Part shown: piece after piece, positions 8,032-17,195 of the stretch
How positions within the stretch are numbered: the first letter of the stretch is position 1
How the letters are laid out: each line of letters opens with the position of its first letter
From: CBDCWT01 sp965223305
GTDB taxonomy: Bacteria > Planctomycetota > Planctomycetia > Pirellulales > Pirellulaceae
Direction: 5' to 3'
NCBI GenBank assembly: GCA_965223305.1
Contig: CBDCWT010000088.1
Coordinates: 248,001-312,000, forward strand
Length of the DNA: 64,000 bases
Position numbers and translations under genes: made by a program
The notes under the pieces: model-generated
Databases searched by the model: none
Seen by the model: only the letters and a program-made list of their open reading frames with translations
Told to the model about the DNA's origin: nothing

Positions 8032-10746
8032 ATGAAGACAAAGAAGAAGACCTCCGGAAAACGGACACTGCGAGATCGGCTCTCCCGTCTAGAATACCGG
8101 CAGGCCTGCAAGTTGCTCGGCGACGAAGGCAAGCGTCTGATTACGCAAGGAGGCAAGTATAACGATATCGACATCGACCGAGATGTCTATCTACGCGGCG
8201 ACCTCTTTCGGCTCAGTCTTCGTGACGCGGACTCAGGCGCAAACATCCGCGTCACGCTGACGCTGATGGCCTCCAAGCAGAATCGGCTCGTTTGGAATTG
8301 CGATCATTGCGAGAGCGCTTGCGAGCATGTGGGCGCTGCTTTTTCGCTGATCCTCGAAGACAAGTATTCCTTGGGGTTGGCAGATATTCCCAAACCGGGT
8401 GTGCCCCTCGAACTACTAGGCGAAGACGAGCTGGTCGAGCGCGCCGTGGCGGAACGCGCACAGCGCGCCCGAGATGAGCCCTTTCGGCTGCAGTCGAGCA
8501 ATCCCAAGGCGCCCTGGACAGACTATGTGATCACCAGCGGTCTTTCGGGCAAGTCGTATCGCGTTGCTTTGCGCGGCGAGACTCGAGGCGTTTCATTTTG
8601 CTCTTGTCCCGACTTTCGCACCAACACACTCGGAACATGTAAGCATATTCTCTATGCGTTGGACCGAGTCACTCAGAAGTTTTCTGCCAGTACTCGCGCC
8701 CGACAACACCGACCGCGCGAGTTCTGCGTGCATCTTCGCTATGGGGAACAGCTGACTCTTTGGCTGCAACCACCACACAAGGCATCTCCGGATGCCCTGC
8801 AGATCGCTGGCAAGTTGGCGGGCGGCCCGATTGACGACGTTCACGGTCTGCTGCGATGTGTCGAGAAACTCCACCGAGCCGGTCAGGACGTGACCATCTA
8901 TCCTGACGCTGAAGAATGGATTCATCAGCAGCTGTTTCAAGATCGCGTCGCGAGTCTCGTGGAGGAGATTCGCCGAGATCCGGAGCAGCATCCACTCAGG
9001 TCGACGCTGCTCAAGACCGAGCTGCTGCCTTACCAACTGGACGGCATCGCGTTCGCTGTGGGTGCCGGGCGAGCTGTGTTGGCCGACGATATGGGGCTGG
9101 GTAAGACGATTCAGGGCATTGGCGTCTCGGAGCTGCTGGGGCAAACAGCTGGAATTGAACGCGTGCTGGTGGTTTGCCCCGCCACACTAAAATCGCAGTG
9201 GTGCTCCGAAATATCGCGTTTCTCGGAACGTGACCATCAAATCATTCTCGGTACTGGTCCGGAGCGTGCCGAACAATACCGCAACAGTCGTTTCTTCACA
9301 ATCTGCAACTACGAGCAGGTGTTGCGAGACTTTCCGTCAATCGAGCGTGTTAAATGGGATCTCATCATTCTCGACGAGGGACAACGTATCAAGAATTGGG
9401 AATCCAAAACAAGCAACGTGATCAAGGCATTGAAGTCACCGTTCGCACTCGTCCTGTCCGGTACGCCGCTAGAGAACCGGCTCGACGACTTGTTCTCAGT
9501 CATCCAGTTCGTTGACGATCGCCGGCTGGCCCCCGCCTTTCGCTTCTTCCACCGGCACCGTGTCGTCGACGATCGCGGCAAGGTCATCGCGTACAAGAAC
9601 CTGGACGAACTGCGCGAGCATCTCCGCCCGGTGCTGCTAAGGCGTACGCGCGAAGCAGTGTTGAACGAATTGCCGGAACGAAATACTCATGTCATGCGCA
9701 TTCAGCCAACTCTCGAGCAAAAACAGGTCAGCGACGCCAACGTCGCGAAGGCAGCTCGAATCGCCGCCAAGAAATTCCTGACGGAGATGGATTTGCTGCA
9801 GATCCAACAGGCGCTGCTCAAGGCCCGCATGGCTGCAGACAGCACGTATCTAGTCGACAAACAGGAGCCAGCCTTTTCTACCAAACTCGAGTTTCTCGAT
9901 TCCTTCGTCGAAAGATTATTCAGCGAGCCGACAAGAAAAGCTGTTCTCTTTTCCGAGTGGACGACGATGCTCGGCTTGATTGAGCCCATCCTGGCCAAAC
10001 ACAAGATCGAATTCGTCCGCTTGGACGGATCGGTACCTCAAAAGAAACGCCAGCAGTTGGTCCACCGTTTTCAGAAACAGCCTGAATGCAAGGTGTTCAT
10101 GACAACCAACGCCGGATCGACCGGTCTGAATTTGCAAGCAGCCAACACCGTGATCAACGTCGATTTGCCGTGGAACCCGGCCATTCTCGAACAGCGGATT
10201 GCACGTGCCCACCGGATGGGACAGCAACAACCCGTTGACGTCTACCTGTTGATCACGGAAGCGACACTCGAGGAGCGGATGCTAACCACGCTCGCTCAAA
10301 AGCACGATCTGGCAATCGCCGCACTTGATGCTGACTCGCAGGTCTCCTACGTCGACTTTCGAAGTGGCTTGGAAGCGATGCGGGCTCGCCTGGAGACCTT
10401 GCTGGGTACGCCCGCTCCAGCTCCAGTGGACCAGACCGCGAAGCAACAAGCCGAACAACAGATCGAGCAATTCGGCGCGCATCGCCAGCGAGTGGCGAAG
10501 GCAGGCGGTGAACTACTGGGTGCGGTCTTCCAGTTCTTGGGCGAGCTGGTCGAACCGGGAGACACCACCCCTCCCCCGAAGGACCTTGTCGCAAGTGTCC
10601 GTGGCCGCCTAGACCAATGCCTCGATGAAGACCAACAAGGACGCCAGAAGCTAACGATGACGTTGCCAAACCGCGAGTCAGTCGATCAGCTGGCGCAGAC
10701 CCTCGCAAGAATCTTGGTTGCGGGAGGCGGAGAGGGAGAATCGTGA
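8032..10746 (+). CDS. SNF2-family ATPase/helicase with N-terminal SWIM zinc fingers
   Basis: 904 residues, cytoplasmic, DNA-acting ATPase of the Snf2/RapA-like class. Two cysteine/histidine clusters precede the motor: C90-x2-C93-x3-C97-x-H99, and a canonical SWIM finger C190-x-C192-x10-C203-x-H205. The motor starts with LLPYQLDGIAFA (motif Q region), Walker A DDMGLGKT (352-359), Walker B LDEGQ (448-451 plus flanks), motif III SGTPLENRL near 475. The C-terminal RecA-like lobe has FSEWTTM, VRLDGSVPQKKR, TTNAGSTGLNLQ and the arginine finger helix QRIARAHRMGQ. The tail from about 780 is Gln/Ala rich. Bacterial members are usually stand-alone chromatin- or transcription-recycling-type ATPases; the actual role is unknown. 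A short leader hairpin lies just upstream. Confidence 0.95.
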   Translation: MKTKKKTSGKRTLRDRLSRLEYRQACKLLGDEGKRLITQGGKYNDIDIDRDVYLRGDLFRLSLRDADSGANIRVTLTLMASKQNRLVWNCDHCESACEHVGAAFSLILEDKYSLGLADIPKPGVPLELLGEDELVERAVAERAQRARDEPFRLQSSNPKAPWTDYVITSGLSGKSYRVALRGETRGVSFCSCPDFRTNTLGTCKHILYALDRVTQKFSASTRARQHRPREFCVHLRYGEQLTLWLQPPHKASPDALQIAGKLAGGPIDDVHGLLRCVEKLHRAGQDVTIYPDAEEWIHQQLFQDRVASLVEEIRRDPEQHPLRSTLLKTELLPYQLDGIAFAVGAGRAVLADDMGLGKTIQGIGVSELLGQTAGIERVLVVCPATLKSQWCSEISRFSERDHQIILGTGPERAEQYRNSRFFTICNYEQVLRDFPSIERVKWDLIILDEGQRIKNWESKTSNVIKALKSPFALVLSGTPLENRLDDLFSVIQFVDDRRLAPAFRFFHRHRVVDDRGKVIAYKNLDELREHLRPVLLRRTREAVLNELPERNTHVMRIQPTLEQKQVSDANVAKAARIAAKKFLTEMDLLQIQQALLKARMAADSTYLVDKQEPAFSTKLEFLDSFVERLFSEPTRKAVLFSEWTTMLGLIEPILAKHKIEFVRLDGSVPQKKRQQLVHRFQKQPECKVFMTTNAGSTGLNLQAANTVINVDLPWNPAILEQRIARAHRMGQQQPVDVYLLITEATLEERMLTTLAQKHDLAIAALDADSQVSYVDFRSGLEAMRARLETLLGTPAPAPVDQTAKQQAEQQIEQFGAHRQRVAKAGGELLGAVFQFLGELVEPGDTTPPPKDLVASVRGRLDQCLDEDQQGRQKLTMTLPNRESVDQLAQTLARILVAGGGEGES

Positions 10747-10808
10747 CGTATACTACTGCAGGATCGCGCCCGTCTACCCGGCCTAAAGAGCTAAAGTAGG
10801 ATCAGAAA

Positions 10809-10841
10809 TTCGATCACCAAGAAAGACGACAGGTGATCGAA
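10809..10841. promoter_or_regulatory. 10-bp inverted repeat upstream of membrane protein gene
   Basis: TTCGATCACC (10809-10818) and GGTGATCGAA (10832-10841) are exact complements separated by 13 bases. The position, 46 bp before the preferred ATG at 10887, suits a regulator-binding site or an mRNA hairpin. It also covers the alternative GTG start at 10833, which argues against that start. Confidence 0.55.
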
Positions 10842-10886
10842 TACCCTGACAAATCGCCGATCGGCCCAGCAACGAGTGAGACACTG

Positions 10887-11615
10887 ATGGACGACTTCGC
10901 CAAATATGAAAAGGAACTCCCGACCGGACGGAAGCGGACAACAAGTTGCCTGCTTTATGGCTGCCTGTTTGCTTTCCTCGGTGTGGTGGTCTTGCTAGTG
11001 CTCGCCGGAGTCGGTGGCTACTGGTTCGTGAAGAACCAGGTCGCGCTCTATACATCGGAGACACCGGCTGACATCCCGGTCGTCGAAGTCTCGGAGGAAG
11101 AGGTTACAGAGATCGAGGAACGAGTCGACGCCTTTACGAAGACGATTGAAGAAGGCAAGGAACCTGAGGATCTCGTGCTGACGGCCCGCGAGATCAACGC
11201 CATGATCTCCAAGGACGAAAACTTGCGTGGGAAGGCCTACGTCGCCATTGACGAAGGACAAGTGACTGGCCAGCTGAGCATCCCGGCCGACAAGTTTCCG
11301 GGAGGTGCTGGGCGATACTTCAACGCCTCCGCTACCTTCAACGTCGCATTCGAGAACGAAACCCTGACGGTCACGCTGTCCGCAGCCACGGTGAACGGTA
11401 AAGACGTACCGGACCAATTCATCGAAGCGATGAGCCGTGAGAACCTCGCCAAAGACCTGCACAACGACCCTAAGATCGCCGAGACACTCAGCAAGTTCGA
11501 GAGTGTAAAGGTTGAGGATGACAAGATCATCTTGAAACCGCGGCGGGCGGCCCAGACCGAAGGATCCGTGGCTGTCGAGATGCCCGCTGGAGAGCCGGCG
11601 CTCAACTCGCCCTGA
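10887..11615 (+). CDS. Single-pass membrane protein of unknown function
   Basis: About 242 residues. A short charged N-terminus (MDDFAKYEKELPTGRKR) is followed by one strong transmembrane helix (residues about 25-49, CLFAFLGVVVLLVLAGVGGY), then an acidic segment (VVEVSEEEVTEIEERVD) and a soluble domain with VLTAREINAMISKDENLRGK and beta-rich stretches (GQVTGQLSIP, ATFNVAFENETLTVTL). The topology suggests a cytoplasmic N-terminus and an extracytoplasmic C-terminal domain. The frame is also open from a GTG at 10833, which would add 18 residues; that codon sits inside an inverted repeat, so the ATG is preferred. I do not recognise the family with certainty; similar proteins are annotated as hypothetical in planctomycetes. 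Confidence 0.8.
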   Translation: MDDFAKYEKELPTGRKRTTSCLLYGCLFAFLGVVVLLVLAGVGGYWFVKNQVALYTSETPADIPVVEVSEEEVTEIEERVDAFTKTIEEGKEPEDLVLTAREINAMISKDENLRGKAYVAIDEGQVTGQLSIPADKFPGGAGRYFNASATFNVAFENETLTVTLSAATVNGKDVPDQFIEAMSRENLAKDLHNDPKIAETLSKFESVKVEDDKIILKPRRAAQTEGSVAVEMPAGEPALNSP

Positions 11616-12393
11616 CGTTCTATCCTTCGCGGAGCTGCCGCTTGGTCCGAGGGCTCCTGCTCGGGAGGGCGACGCTCCCGCGGAGCCGCTTTCAAGTCCG
11701 GCTTTTGGAAAGGCGACGCCCCTGCGGAGCCGTTTCTTGCGCCCTTCTCCCAGCCCCGCCGGCTCGGCCGGAGCCTCGCCCTCCCGAACGCGTTACGCAA
11801 ACAACCCCGGCTCCGCAGGAGAAGTAGGCCGTAACAAGCGGCGCCAGAAGCCATCCGTGAGCGTAGGATTTCTCCGCCGCGCCGTTCCGGCATGTGCTGG
11901 CGGATGCCGGAACGGCACGGCGGTCACGCAGGGCGAGTAAATCAGAATCTCTCCCACCGCTGGTTCCGGCCTACCGCTGCTCTGCCGGGAGGGCGACGCT
12001 CCTACGGAGCCGTTTCTTACGTCCTTCTCCCAGCCCGCCGGCTCGGCCGGAGCCCCGCCCTCCCGAACACGTTGCGCAAACAGCCCCGGCTCGGCAGGAT
12101 CCGCCTCCTCCCAATCGCTTTGCGCGACAGAAAGGTACCTGGACCCCCAGTCTCAGCCCCCCTTTGGAGGCAGCAACGGCCGCACAGATCTACATTTACA
12201 CAACTATTACAGACATTGCACGAAGCCGACACGCAGCCGCTGGGATCCGACCTTATAATTCCCTGCTCATCGAATTCGACAGCCGGCCCGCAGAGGACTT
12301 GTAGGAAGCCCTTGACGCTATTGCGGGTTGCACCGCGGGAGGCGATGCTGACCCGCGGTAGGCCCACCCCAGCTCAGAAAGCAACATCCCGAA
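11616..12393. repeat. Intergenic region with two copies of a GGGAGGGCGACGCTCC palindrome element
   Basis: No gene is convincing in these 778 bp. Two related blocks occupy 11661-11822 and 11983-12100. Each has a left arm beginning CGGGAGGGCGACGCTCC...GGAGCCG, a shared middle (CGTTTCTT, CCTTCTCCCAGC), a right arm GGCTCGGCCGGAGCC...CGCCCTCCCG that is largely the complement of the left arm, then CGCAAACA and CCCCGGCTC. Between them at 11890-11935 is another small G/C palindrome around GGCGGATGCCGGAACGGC. A related shorter copy sits at 29229-29295. Apparent open frames on both strands across this region are by-products of the GC-rich repeats. Confidence 0.85.
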
Positions 12394-13383
12394 ATGTCCA
12401 TAGCAGCGAAACCCCACGGCAAGCGAGCGGTCGGTTCAGACAGAAGCCCAAACAAGGATAGCCGGAACGACCCCCGACGGCGTTCGGAGTCCAGCACGTC
12501 CGCTCGCCCGGATTACGAGCGGCGGATTGCCGCGGGTGTCGATTGGCCAGTCGCTGCCTGGTTGATCGTCGTTCACGTGGGTGCCCTCGCGGCCCCCTGG
12601 ACCTTCACCTGGCAAGGGCTGGTCCTCATGTTTGTGCTGCACTGGATCACAGGCGGCATTGGTGTTTGTCTCGGCTATCACCGGCTGTTCACGCATGGCA
12701 GTTTCCAGACCTACCGGCCGATCCAGTGGTTCATCGCCGTGCTCGGCGGGTTAGCCGGTGAGGGCTCGGTAATCGATTGGGTGGCGAACCACCGCAAGCA
12801 TCATGCGCTGAGTGATCAAGACGGGGATCCTCACTCGCCTAGAGACGGTCATTGGTGGAGTCACATTTTTTGGATCGCGTATGTGACAGGTTCGTCGGAC
12901 TACGACAAACGCATCCAGCGGTGGGCACCCGACCTGGACAAGATGCCCATGTTGCGGTTTATCGGCCGGATGTTCCTCCCGTCAAACTTCCTGCTGGGAG
13001 GCCTGTTGTTGGGAGCCGGTTACTGGTTTGGCGGTGCGCAGCTGGGATGGTCGCTGCTCGTTTGGGGTCTGTTTGTGCGTCTGGTCTTCGTGATGCACTC
13101 GACCTGGTTTGTCAATTCAGCAAGTCACATCTGGGGGTATCGCAACTACGAGACCACAGACGACAGCCGTAACTCATGGTGGGTCGCTCTGCTGACCTAC
13201 GGCGAGGGATGGCACAACAACCACCATGCTTTTCCGAGGATGGCCAATCACGGCCACAAGTGGTGGGAGTACGATGTGACGTTTCGCACCATTCGGTTGA
13301 TGCAGCGATTGGGCCTCGCCTGGGACGTAGTCGACTACAAACACAAACACGATCGCGCAGCCACCGTTCCGGAAGGGAACTGA
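12394..13383 (+). CDS. Acyl-CoA desaturase (membrane di-iron fatty acid desaturase)
   Basis: 329 residues. Introduces a double bond, typically delta-9, into fatty acyl chains at the cytoplasmic membrane using a di-iron centre. All three histidine boxes are present: HRLFTH (about residues 95-100), HRKHH (about 132-136) and HNNHH (about 273-277). Hydrophobic helices surround them (WLIVVHVGALAAPW, LMFVLHWITGGIGVCLGY, LLGGLLLGAGYWFGGA). The first 45 residues are basic, disordered-looking and not part of the conserved domain, so the true start could lie further in, for example near the segment ending YERRIAAGVDWP. It converges on the cupin gene with a 10-bp gap and no evident terminator. Confidence 0.95.
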   Translation: MSIAAKPHGKRAVGSDRSPNKDSRNDPRRRSESSTSARPDYERRIAAGVDWPVAAWLIVVHVGALAAPWTFTWQGLVLMFVLHWITGGIGVCLGYHRLFTHGSFQTYRPIQWFIAVLGGLAGEGSVIDWVANHRKHHALSDQDGDPHSPRDGHWWSHIFWIAYVTGSSDYDKRIQRWAPDLDKMPMLRFIGRMFLPSNFLLGGLLLGAGYWFGGAQLGWSLLVWGLFVRLVFVMHSTWFVNSASHIWGYRNYETTDDSRNSWWVALLTYGEGWHNNHHAFPRMANHGHKWWEYDVTFRTIRLMQRLGLAWDVVDYKHKHDRAATVPEGN

Positions 13384-13393
13384 TGATTCCGGG

Positions 13394-13762
13394 CTAGGCA
13401 TCGCCGCGGGGAATGTACTTGTTGAACATCTCGGCATAGTCTTCGCGGACGGGGCTGAATACGTCGAGCACAATGACGGGCCCCTGGACGGCCACCGCAC
13501 GATGCGGAACGTCTGGCGGAATGAGAAACATCGATCCCGCCTCACACAGCTGAACCTCGTCACCGATCGTCAGCTCCAGTCGGCCCTTTAGCAGCATCCC
13601 ACCTTGTTCGTGAGGATGGTGGTGCAGCGGGATCTCGGCTCCCTCGTCCATTTCCAAGTATGACAGCATCAAGTTCTCGCCGTACGGCGTTCGCAGGCGG
13701 CAACCTGGGACCACCTCTTGGGCGGGAATCTCTTTGAGGTTGATGAACGGCATTGGCTCCAC
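13394..13762 (-). CDS. Small cupin-domain protein
   Basis: 122 residues forming one double-stranded beta-helix. The two cupin motifs are visible: motif 1 around IPLHHHPHEQGGMLLKGRLEL, carrying the three-histidine metal site with the glutamate-type position taken by EQ, and motif 2 FLIPPDVPHRAVAV with the last histidine. Such proteins bind a metal and may be isomerases, dioxygenases or sensors; the function cannot be deduced. An alternative ATG three codons in (MPFINLKEI) is possible. Confidence 0.88.
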   Translation of the reverse strand: MEPMPFINLKEIPAQEVVPGCRLRTPYGENLMLSYLEMDEGAEIPLHHHPHEQGGMLLKGRLELTIGDEVQLCEAGSMFLIPPDVPHRAVAVQGPVIVLDVFSPVREDYAEMFNKYIPRGDA

Positions 13763-13797
13763 TCCTCATTTGTCACGGTACGTCCGGCGTGCATGAT

Positions 13798-13971
13798 CCC
13801 GAATTATTCATGAGCGATCTGCTGCGAGGTCGTAAGTCCATCCGTGGCTTCGTCATGCTTCACAATTCTCCCTCGACGTATTGCTGCAATACGCCTGCGG
13901 AAGAATTGCTCGCCTTCCTTGCCACGAACGTACTTACAACCTCTCGCGACGATCTTCATGAATAATCCGGG
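13798..13971. repeat. 174-bp palindromic dispersed element, copy 1
   Basis: Begins CCCGAATTATTCATGA and ends TCATGAATAATCCGGG, which are inverted ends with one mismatch. The whole sequence folds back on itself around a central CGTATTG-CTG-CAATACG near 13884; arms such as GAGGTCGTAAGT/ACTTACAACCTC and CAATTCT/AGAATTG pair along its length. The copy at 26188-26361 differs at one base only. It contains no useful reading frame. Flanking bases here (TGAT left, TTAT right) do not give a clear target duplication. Confidence 0.93.
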
Positions 13972-14040
13972 TTATCAGAAGGAGACGCGCAGCTTCTGAG
14001 CTCCGTGGCTTGGATTAAAGGTGCGGCACGTTGCACCGAA

Positions 14041-16950
14041 TCAGTCTGGCGCGCGAAGATAGCTCAGCAAATCCGCAGCCTCTTGTGCCGTGAGGTCGCT
14101 GAGCATACGTTCCGGCATCAGTGACTGGGTGCTCTTACGAATCTCGTCGATTTCCGTGCGGGGGATTCGAACGATCTGTTTCTCGATAGTCTTCAGCGCC
14201 ACTTCCTCATCGGACGGTTCGACCATCATTCCCGTGAACACGCGGCCATCGGTGGTTGAGACAATGTAGCCGGCGACCTTATCGTCAATCTTCAGTGACG
14301 GCTGAACGACGTGCCGCAGAAGTTCACTTCGTCTCGGGTACTTCTTGTTGATGTCCGCGAGCGTCGGACCAAGCGACTTGCTGGCATCGTCGAGATCGTG
14401 GCACGACCGGCAGCGTGCTGCGTCACTGAAGAAAATCAACTTGCCGCGCGACCGGTCGCCATCGAGTTTGAGAATGGTATCGAGATTAAAACTCGTCCCC
14501 AGAACTGCGCGGCGTTCCGATTCGGGCACGAATGCTTCAAACAGGCCACGGATATCCGACGGAGCATCGCGCCCCAGCTCAACGGCCGCCGCGAAATTGG
14601 CTGGATGCATCGCACCGCGGTGCATTTCAGCAACCAGTGCCAGAGTCCCTTCAGTGGTCCTCACGAGTTGTTGCAATTGGTCCCCTGACCGCGCAGTGGA
14701 CTCTCCCAGGCTGGTGAGTGCAACACTATCCGCGGATCGCCGGCGCGTTGGTTCTGACGGCGGGTTCGAAGAATCGGCCGGCAAGCTACGGATCCACTGC
14801 TCAACCAACGCGACACCGCGGCCATCGACGACGCGGGACCCAATGTACGGCATTCTTGCATAGCCAAGCTTGGACATTCGGTAGAACAGCACCGAGCGAT
14901 AGGGATCACCGGGAACAATGATCTTGACGTGCTTCATACCGAACGTGCCGATATTGGTGCCCTTGTTCGTATTCAGTTTGTCGAATGGCAAATCGCGTTG
15001 CAGATAGAAGGAGACAATCGCGTTGCCGCCAGGATGGTGGCACATCGCGCAGTTGCCGTGCAGATAAGATCGAGCCCGATCATCCAGCGGCGCGGATTCA
15101 TCGTGCGGATCGACTAGGCGTGCCGGATCGTCCGCAGCGAAGCGAGAGACGTTGGCGATCACTCGCCGATCGGCCAGGGTTGTCAACTGATCGCGAACAT
15201 TCAGCTGGTGGGACGAAAAACCAAGGACAAATCCAGAACCTGCGTTGTGGCACAGTTTGCACTCATTCGCAGCACCGACATGCCAGGTCATCTCGATTGC
15301 TTCTTCGCCGGAAGATGTGGAGACTGTCCGATTCGTTCCGGTCGGTTCGACGAGCTCAGCATCCGTGCCTGCCTCGTTCCAGAGATAGCTGTACGGTCGC
15401 CACTCTCCCTGCTCGAGATGTAGCAATTGCGTTTCGAGTCGGATGGCCACAGATCCACCCGTTGCCGGCAGTGAGAGGTGCTTAACGAGCACAGTTCCCT
15501 CTGGGTAGACGGCGGCCGAGTCTTTCGTGGCGAGGCTGATCTGGGAGTCGCCTGGAATCGCCGCCCAGCGACGGGCCTCCGCACCGTCCAGCCAGCGCTC
15601 GACAGTAACTTGGTAGGGGACAACGCCAGCAGCGGGTTGAAGATCGGTTAGCGAATCAAAGAGCCCCGTCTCGCTCAATCGACGTGGGAACTGTGAGGAG
15701 GTATCGGGTAGACCGGACGGCAAGACTTCGTAGATCTGGCCGGTGAAATCGTAGTCGAGTACCAGTAGCTCTCCGGCAGCTGTCTGAGTAAATGCGACGA
15801 TTCTCTGATTGGTGTCAACCAGCGTATCACTTGCGTAGGCTCCGGCTCGATCCGGACGGAGCCCCCAAATCGTCCCCGTGATGTAGTCGCCGTAAATGAA
15901 CGATCCCACCAGATCGGGCAGCTTGCTTCCCCGATAGACCGGTCCTCCGATTACGGAGTTCGCTTCCGAATGGGGATGGTCCTTAGCGGGTGGGATGATG
16001 GGTGTTGGTCCCGGTTCGACTTCACTCCGCAGCACGGCACGACCCTCCCGGATGGGCCAACCGCAGTTGCCGCCGCGGACGATGCGATGCACCGATTCCC
16101 ACGACTCCCAGCCGTTGTCGGCCGCGAAGACGTCACCCGTTTCAGGATCGACTCCGATCTTGAATGGGTTGCGCAGACCGTAGGCCCAGACCTCGGGCCG
16201 TGCGCCGGTGTGACTCAAGAACGGATTGTCTGCGGGAACGGTGTATGCCTGTTCGGAAGAGACGCGATCAATGTCTATCCGCAGAATCGACCCCGCAAGA
16301 TCACTGATGTCTTGACCGGTGTTGAGGCTGTCGGGCGGATTTGGCCAGAAGGCATCGCCGGTGGAGATGTAGAGATAACCATCAATACCGAACTCGAGGC
16401 AGCCTCCGTTATGTCCTTCGGACACCCAGCGGATGATCTCCACTTCGCTGTTGGGATCGGCGGTTGGCGGATTGTTTCCTGACAGTGTGAACCTGGAAAC
16501 GCGGACGTGACCCCCGCCGCCGGGATGGGCGTAACTAAGAAATAGGAATCGATTCTGAGCAAAGGCCGGATGAAACTCAGCGTCGAACAACGAGACACCA
16601 GTCTCAGACAACTCGTCCGGGAGAGTGGTTGCGAGATCGATCACAAGATCTTTGTACGCGACGTCACGAACCTTCGTGAAGCTGAATACCTTGCCTCCGA
16701 TCTCGGTGACTAGGATGCGATTGGCGGAAGTCATTTCTTCGACGCTGGAGGGGCGGTCGAAGCTCATGTGGGGGAAGGCAGGAACCAATCTATATGGAGC
16801 GGGCGGCAGCGGCGAGCCCTGAATCCGCGAGGTTGTCCATGGCTCGCGCGGCGAAGCCGCGTTGCAATCGAGGTGGGGTGTCGCGAGAGGCAGTCCCGAC
16901 AGGAATAGCATTAACGAAAGGAGAGGGAGACGAGCTGTCGGCATTCTCAT
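14041..16950 (-). CDS. PQQ-dependent sugar dehydrogenase fused to SO2930-like and c-type cytochrome domains
   Basis: About 969 residues, periplasmic. It should oxidise a sugar with PQQ and pass electrons to attached hemes. The start at 16950 gives a signal peptide (MRMPTARLPLLSLMLFLSG) preceded by AGGTG; the frame is open up to 17037. Residues about 50-430 form a glucose/sorbosone-dehydrogenase propeller (LFLSYAHPGGGGHVRVSRF, SEGHNGGCLEFG, WAYGLRNPFKIGVDP, DNGWESWESVHRI). The middle (RRLSETGLFDSL, GVVPYQVTVERWLDGAEARR) resembles SO2930-type diheme cytochromes, with hemes CKLCH (near 565) and CAMCH (near 632). A C-terminal planctomycete-type heme domain has CRSCH (near 846) and ends DLLSYLRAPD. 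Downstream genes on this strand are separated by more than 250 bp. Confidence 0.93.
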   Translation of the reverse strand: MRMPTARLPLLSLMLFLSGLPLATPHLDCNAASPREPWTTSRIQGSPLPPAPYRLVPAFPHMSFDRPSSVEEMTSANRILVTEIGGKVFSFTKVRDVAYKDLVIDLATTLPDELSETGVSLFDAEFHPAFAQNRFLFLSYAHPGGGGHVRVSRFTLSGNNPPTADPNSEVEIIRWVSEGHNGGCLEFGIDGYLYISTGDAFWPNPPDSLNTGQDISDLAGSILRIDIDRVSSEQAYTVPADNPFLSHTGARPEVWAYGLRNPFKIGVDPETGDVFAADNGWESWESVHRIVRGGNCGWPIREGRAVLRSEVEPGPTPIIPPAKDHPHSEANSVIGGPVYRGSKLPDLVGSFIYGDYITGTIWGLRPDRAGAYASDTLVDTNQRIVAFTQTAAGELLVLDYDFTGQIYEVLPSGLPDTSSQFPRRLSETGLFDSLTDLQPAAGVVPYQVTVERWLDGAEARRWAAIPGDSQISLATKDSAAVYPEGTVLVKHLSLPATGGSVAIRLETQLLHLEQGEWRPYSYLWNEAGTDAELVEPTGTNRTVSTSSGEEAIEMTWHVGAANECKLCHNAGSGFVLGFSSHQLNVRDQLTTLADRRVIANVSRFAADDPARLVDPHDESAPLDDRARSYLHGNCAMCHHPGGNAIVSFYLQRDLPFDKLNTNKGTNIGTFGMKHVKIIVPGDPYRSVLFYRMSKLGYARMPYIGSRVVDGRGVALVEQWIRSLPADSSNPPSEPTRRRSADSVALTSLGESTARSGDQLQQLVRTTEGTLALVAEMHRGAMHPANFAAAVELGRDAPSDIRGLFEAFVPESERRAVLGTSFNLDTILKLDGDRSRGKLIFFSDAARCRSCHDLDDASKSLGPTLADINKKYPRRSELLRHVVQPSLKIDDKVAGYIVSTTDGRVFTGMMVEPSDEEVALKTIEKQIVRIPRTEIDEIRKSTQSLMPERMLSDLTAQEAADLLSYLRAPD

Positions 16951-17195
16951 ATTGCACCTGAGCAGAGACAAAGCGATTGACCTCACGATCGCCTCCTCGA
17001 CGTCCGCGGGGCACCAGCGCCGCCTACTATAATGCACCGTCTGAGTGGTGCCAAATCGACAAGTCCGGTCCGTTTTCGACTGCTATCGCCGACCAGACGC
17101 TACCGCCTCGTGCCCTATCAATGTCGTTCATTTGAGTTCGGAGGTTGTGGTCCCGCTGAGGTCGAGGTTTATGCGGCATTATTGGCTATTGTCAA

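Noticed and set aside
7681..8174. Short frames between the Tat protein and the SNF2 helicase
   Set aside because: No family resemblance, no ribosome binding site and overlap with the divergent promoter region.
11237..12461. Open frames of 189-218 residues on both strands around the desaturase upstream region
   Set aside because: They run through GC-rich palindromic repeats, are Arg/Pro/Ser rich and cross the membrane protein or desaturase genes.
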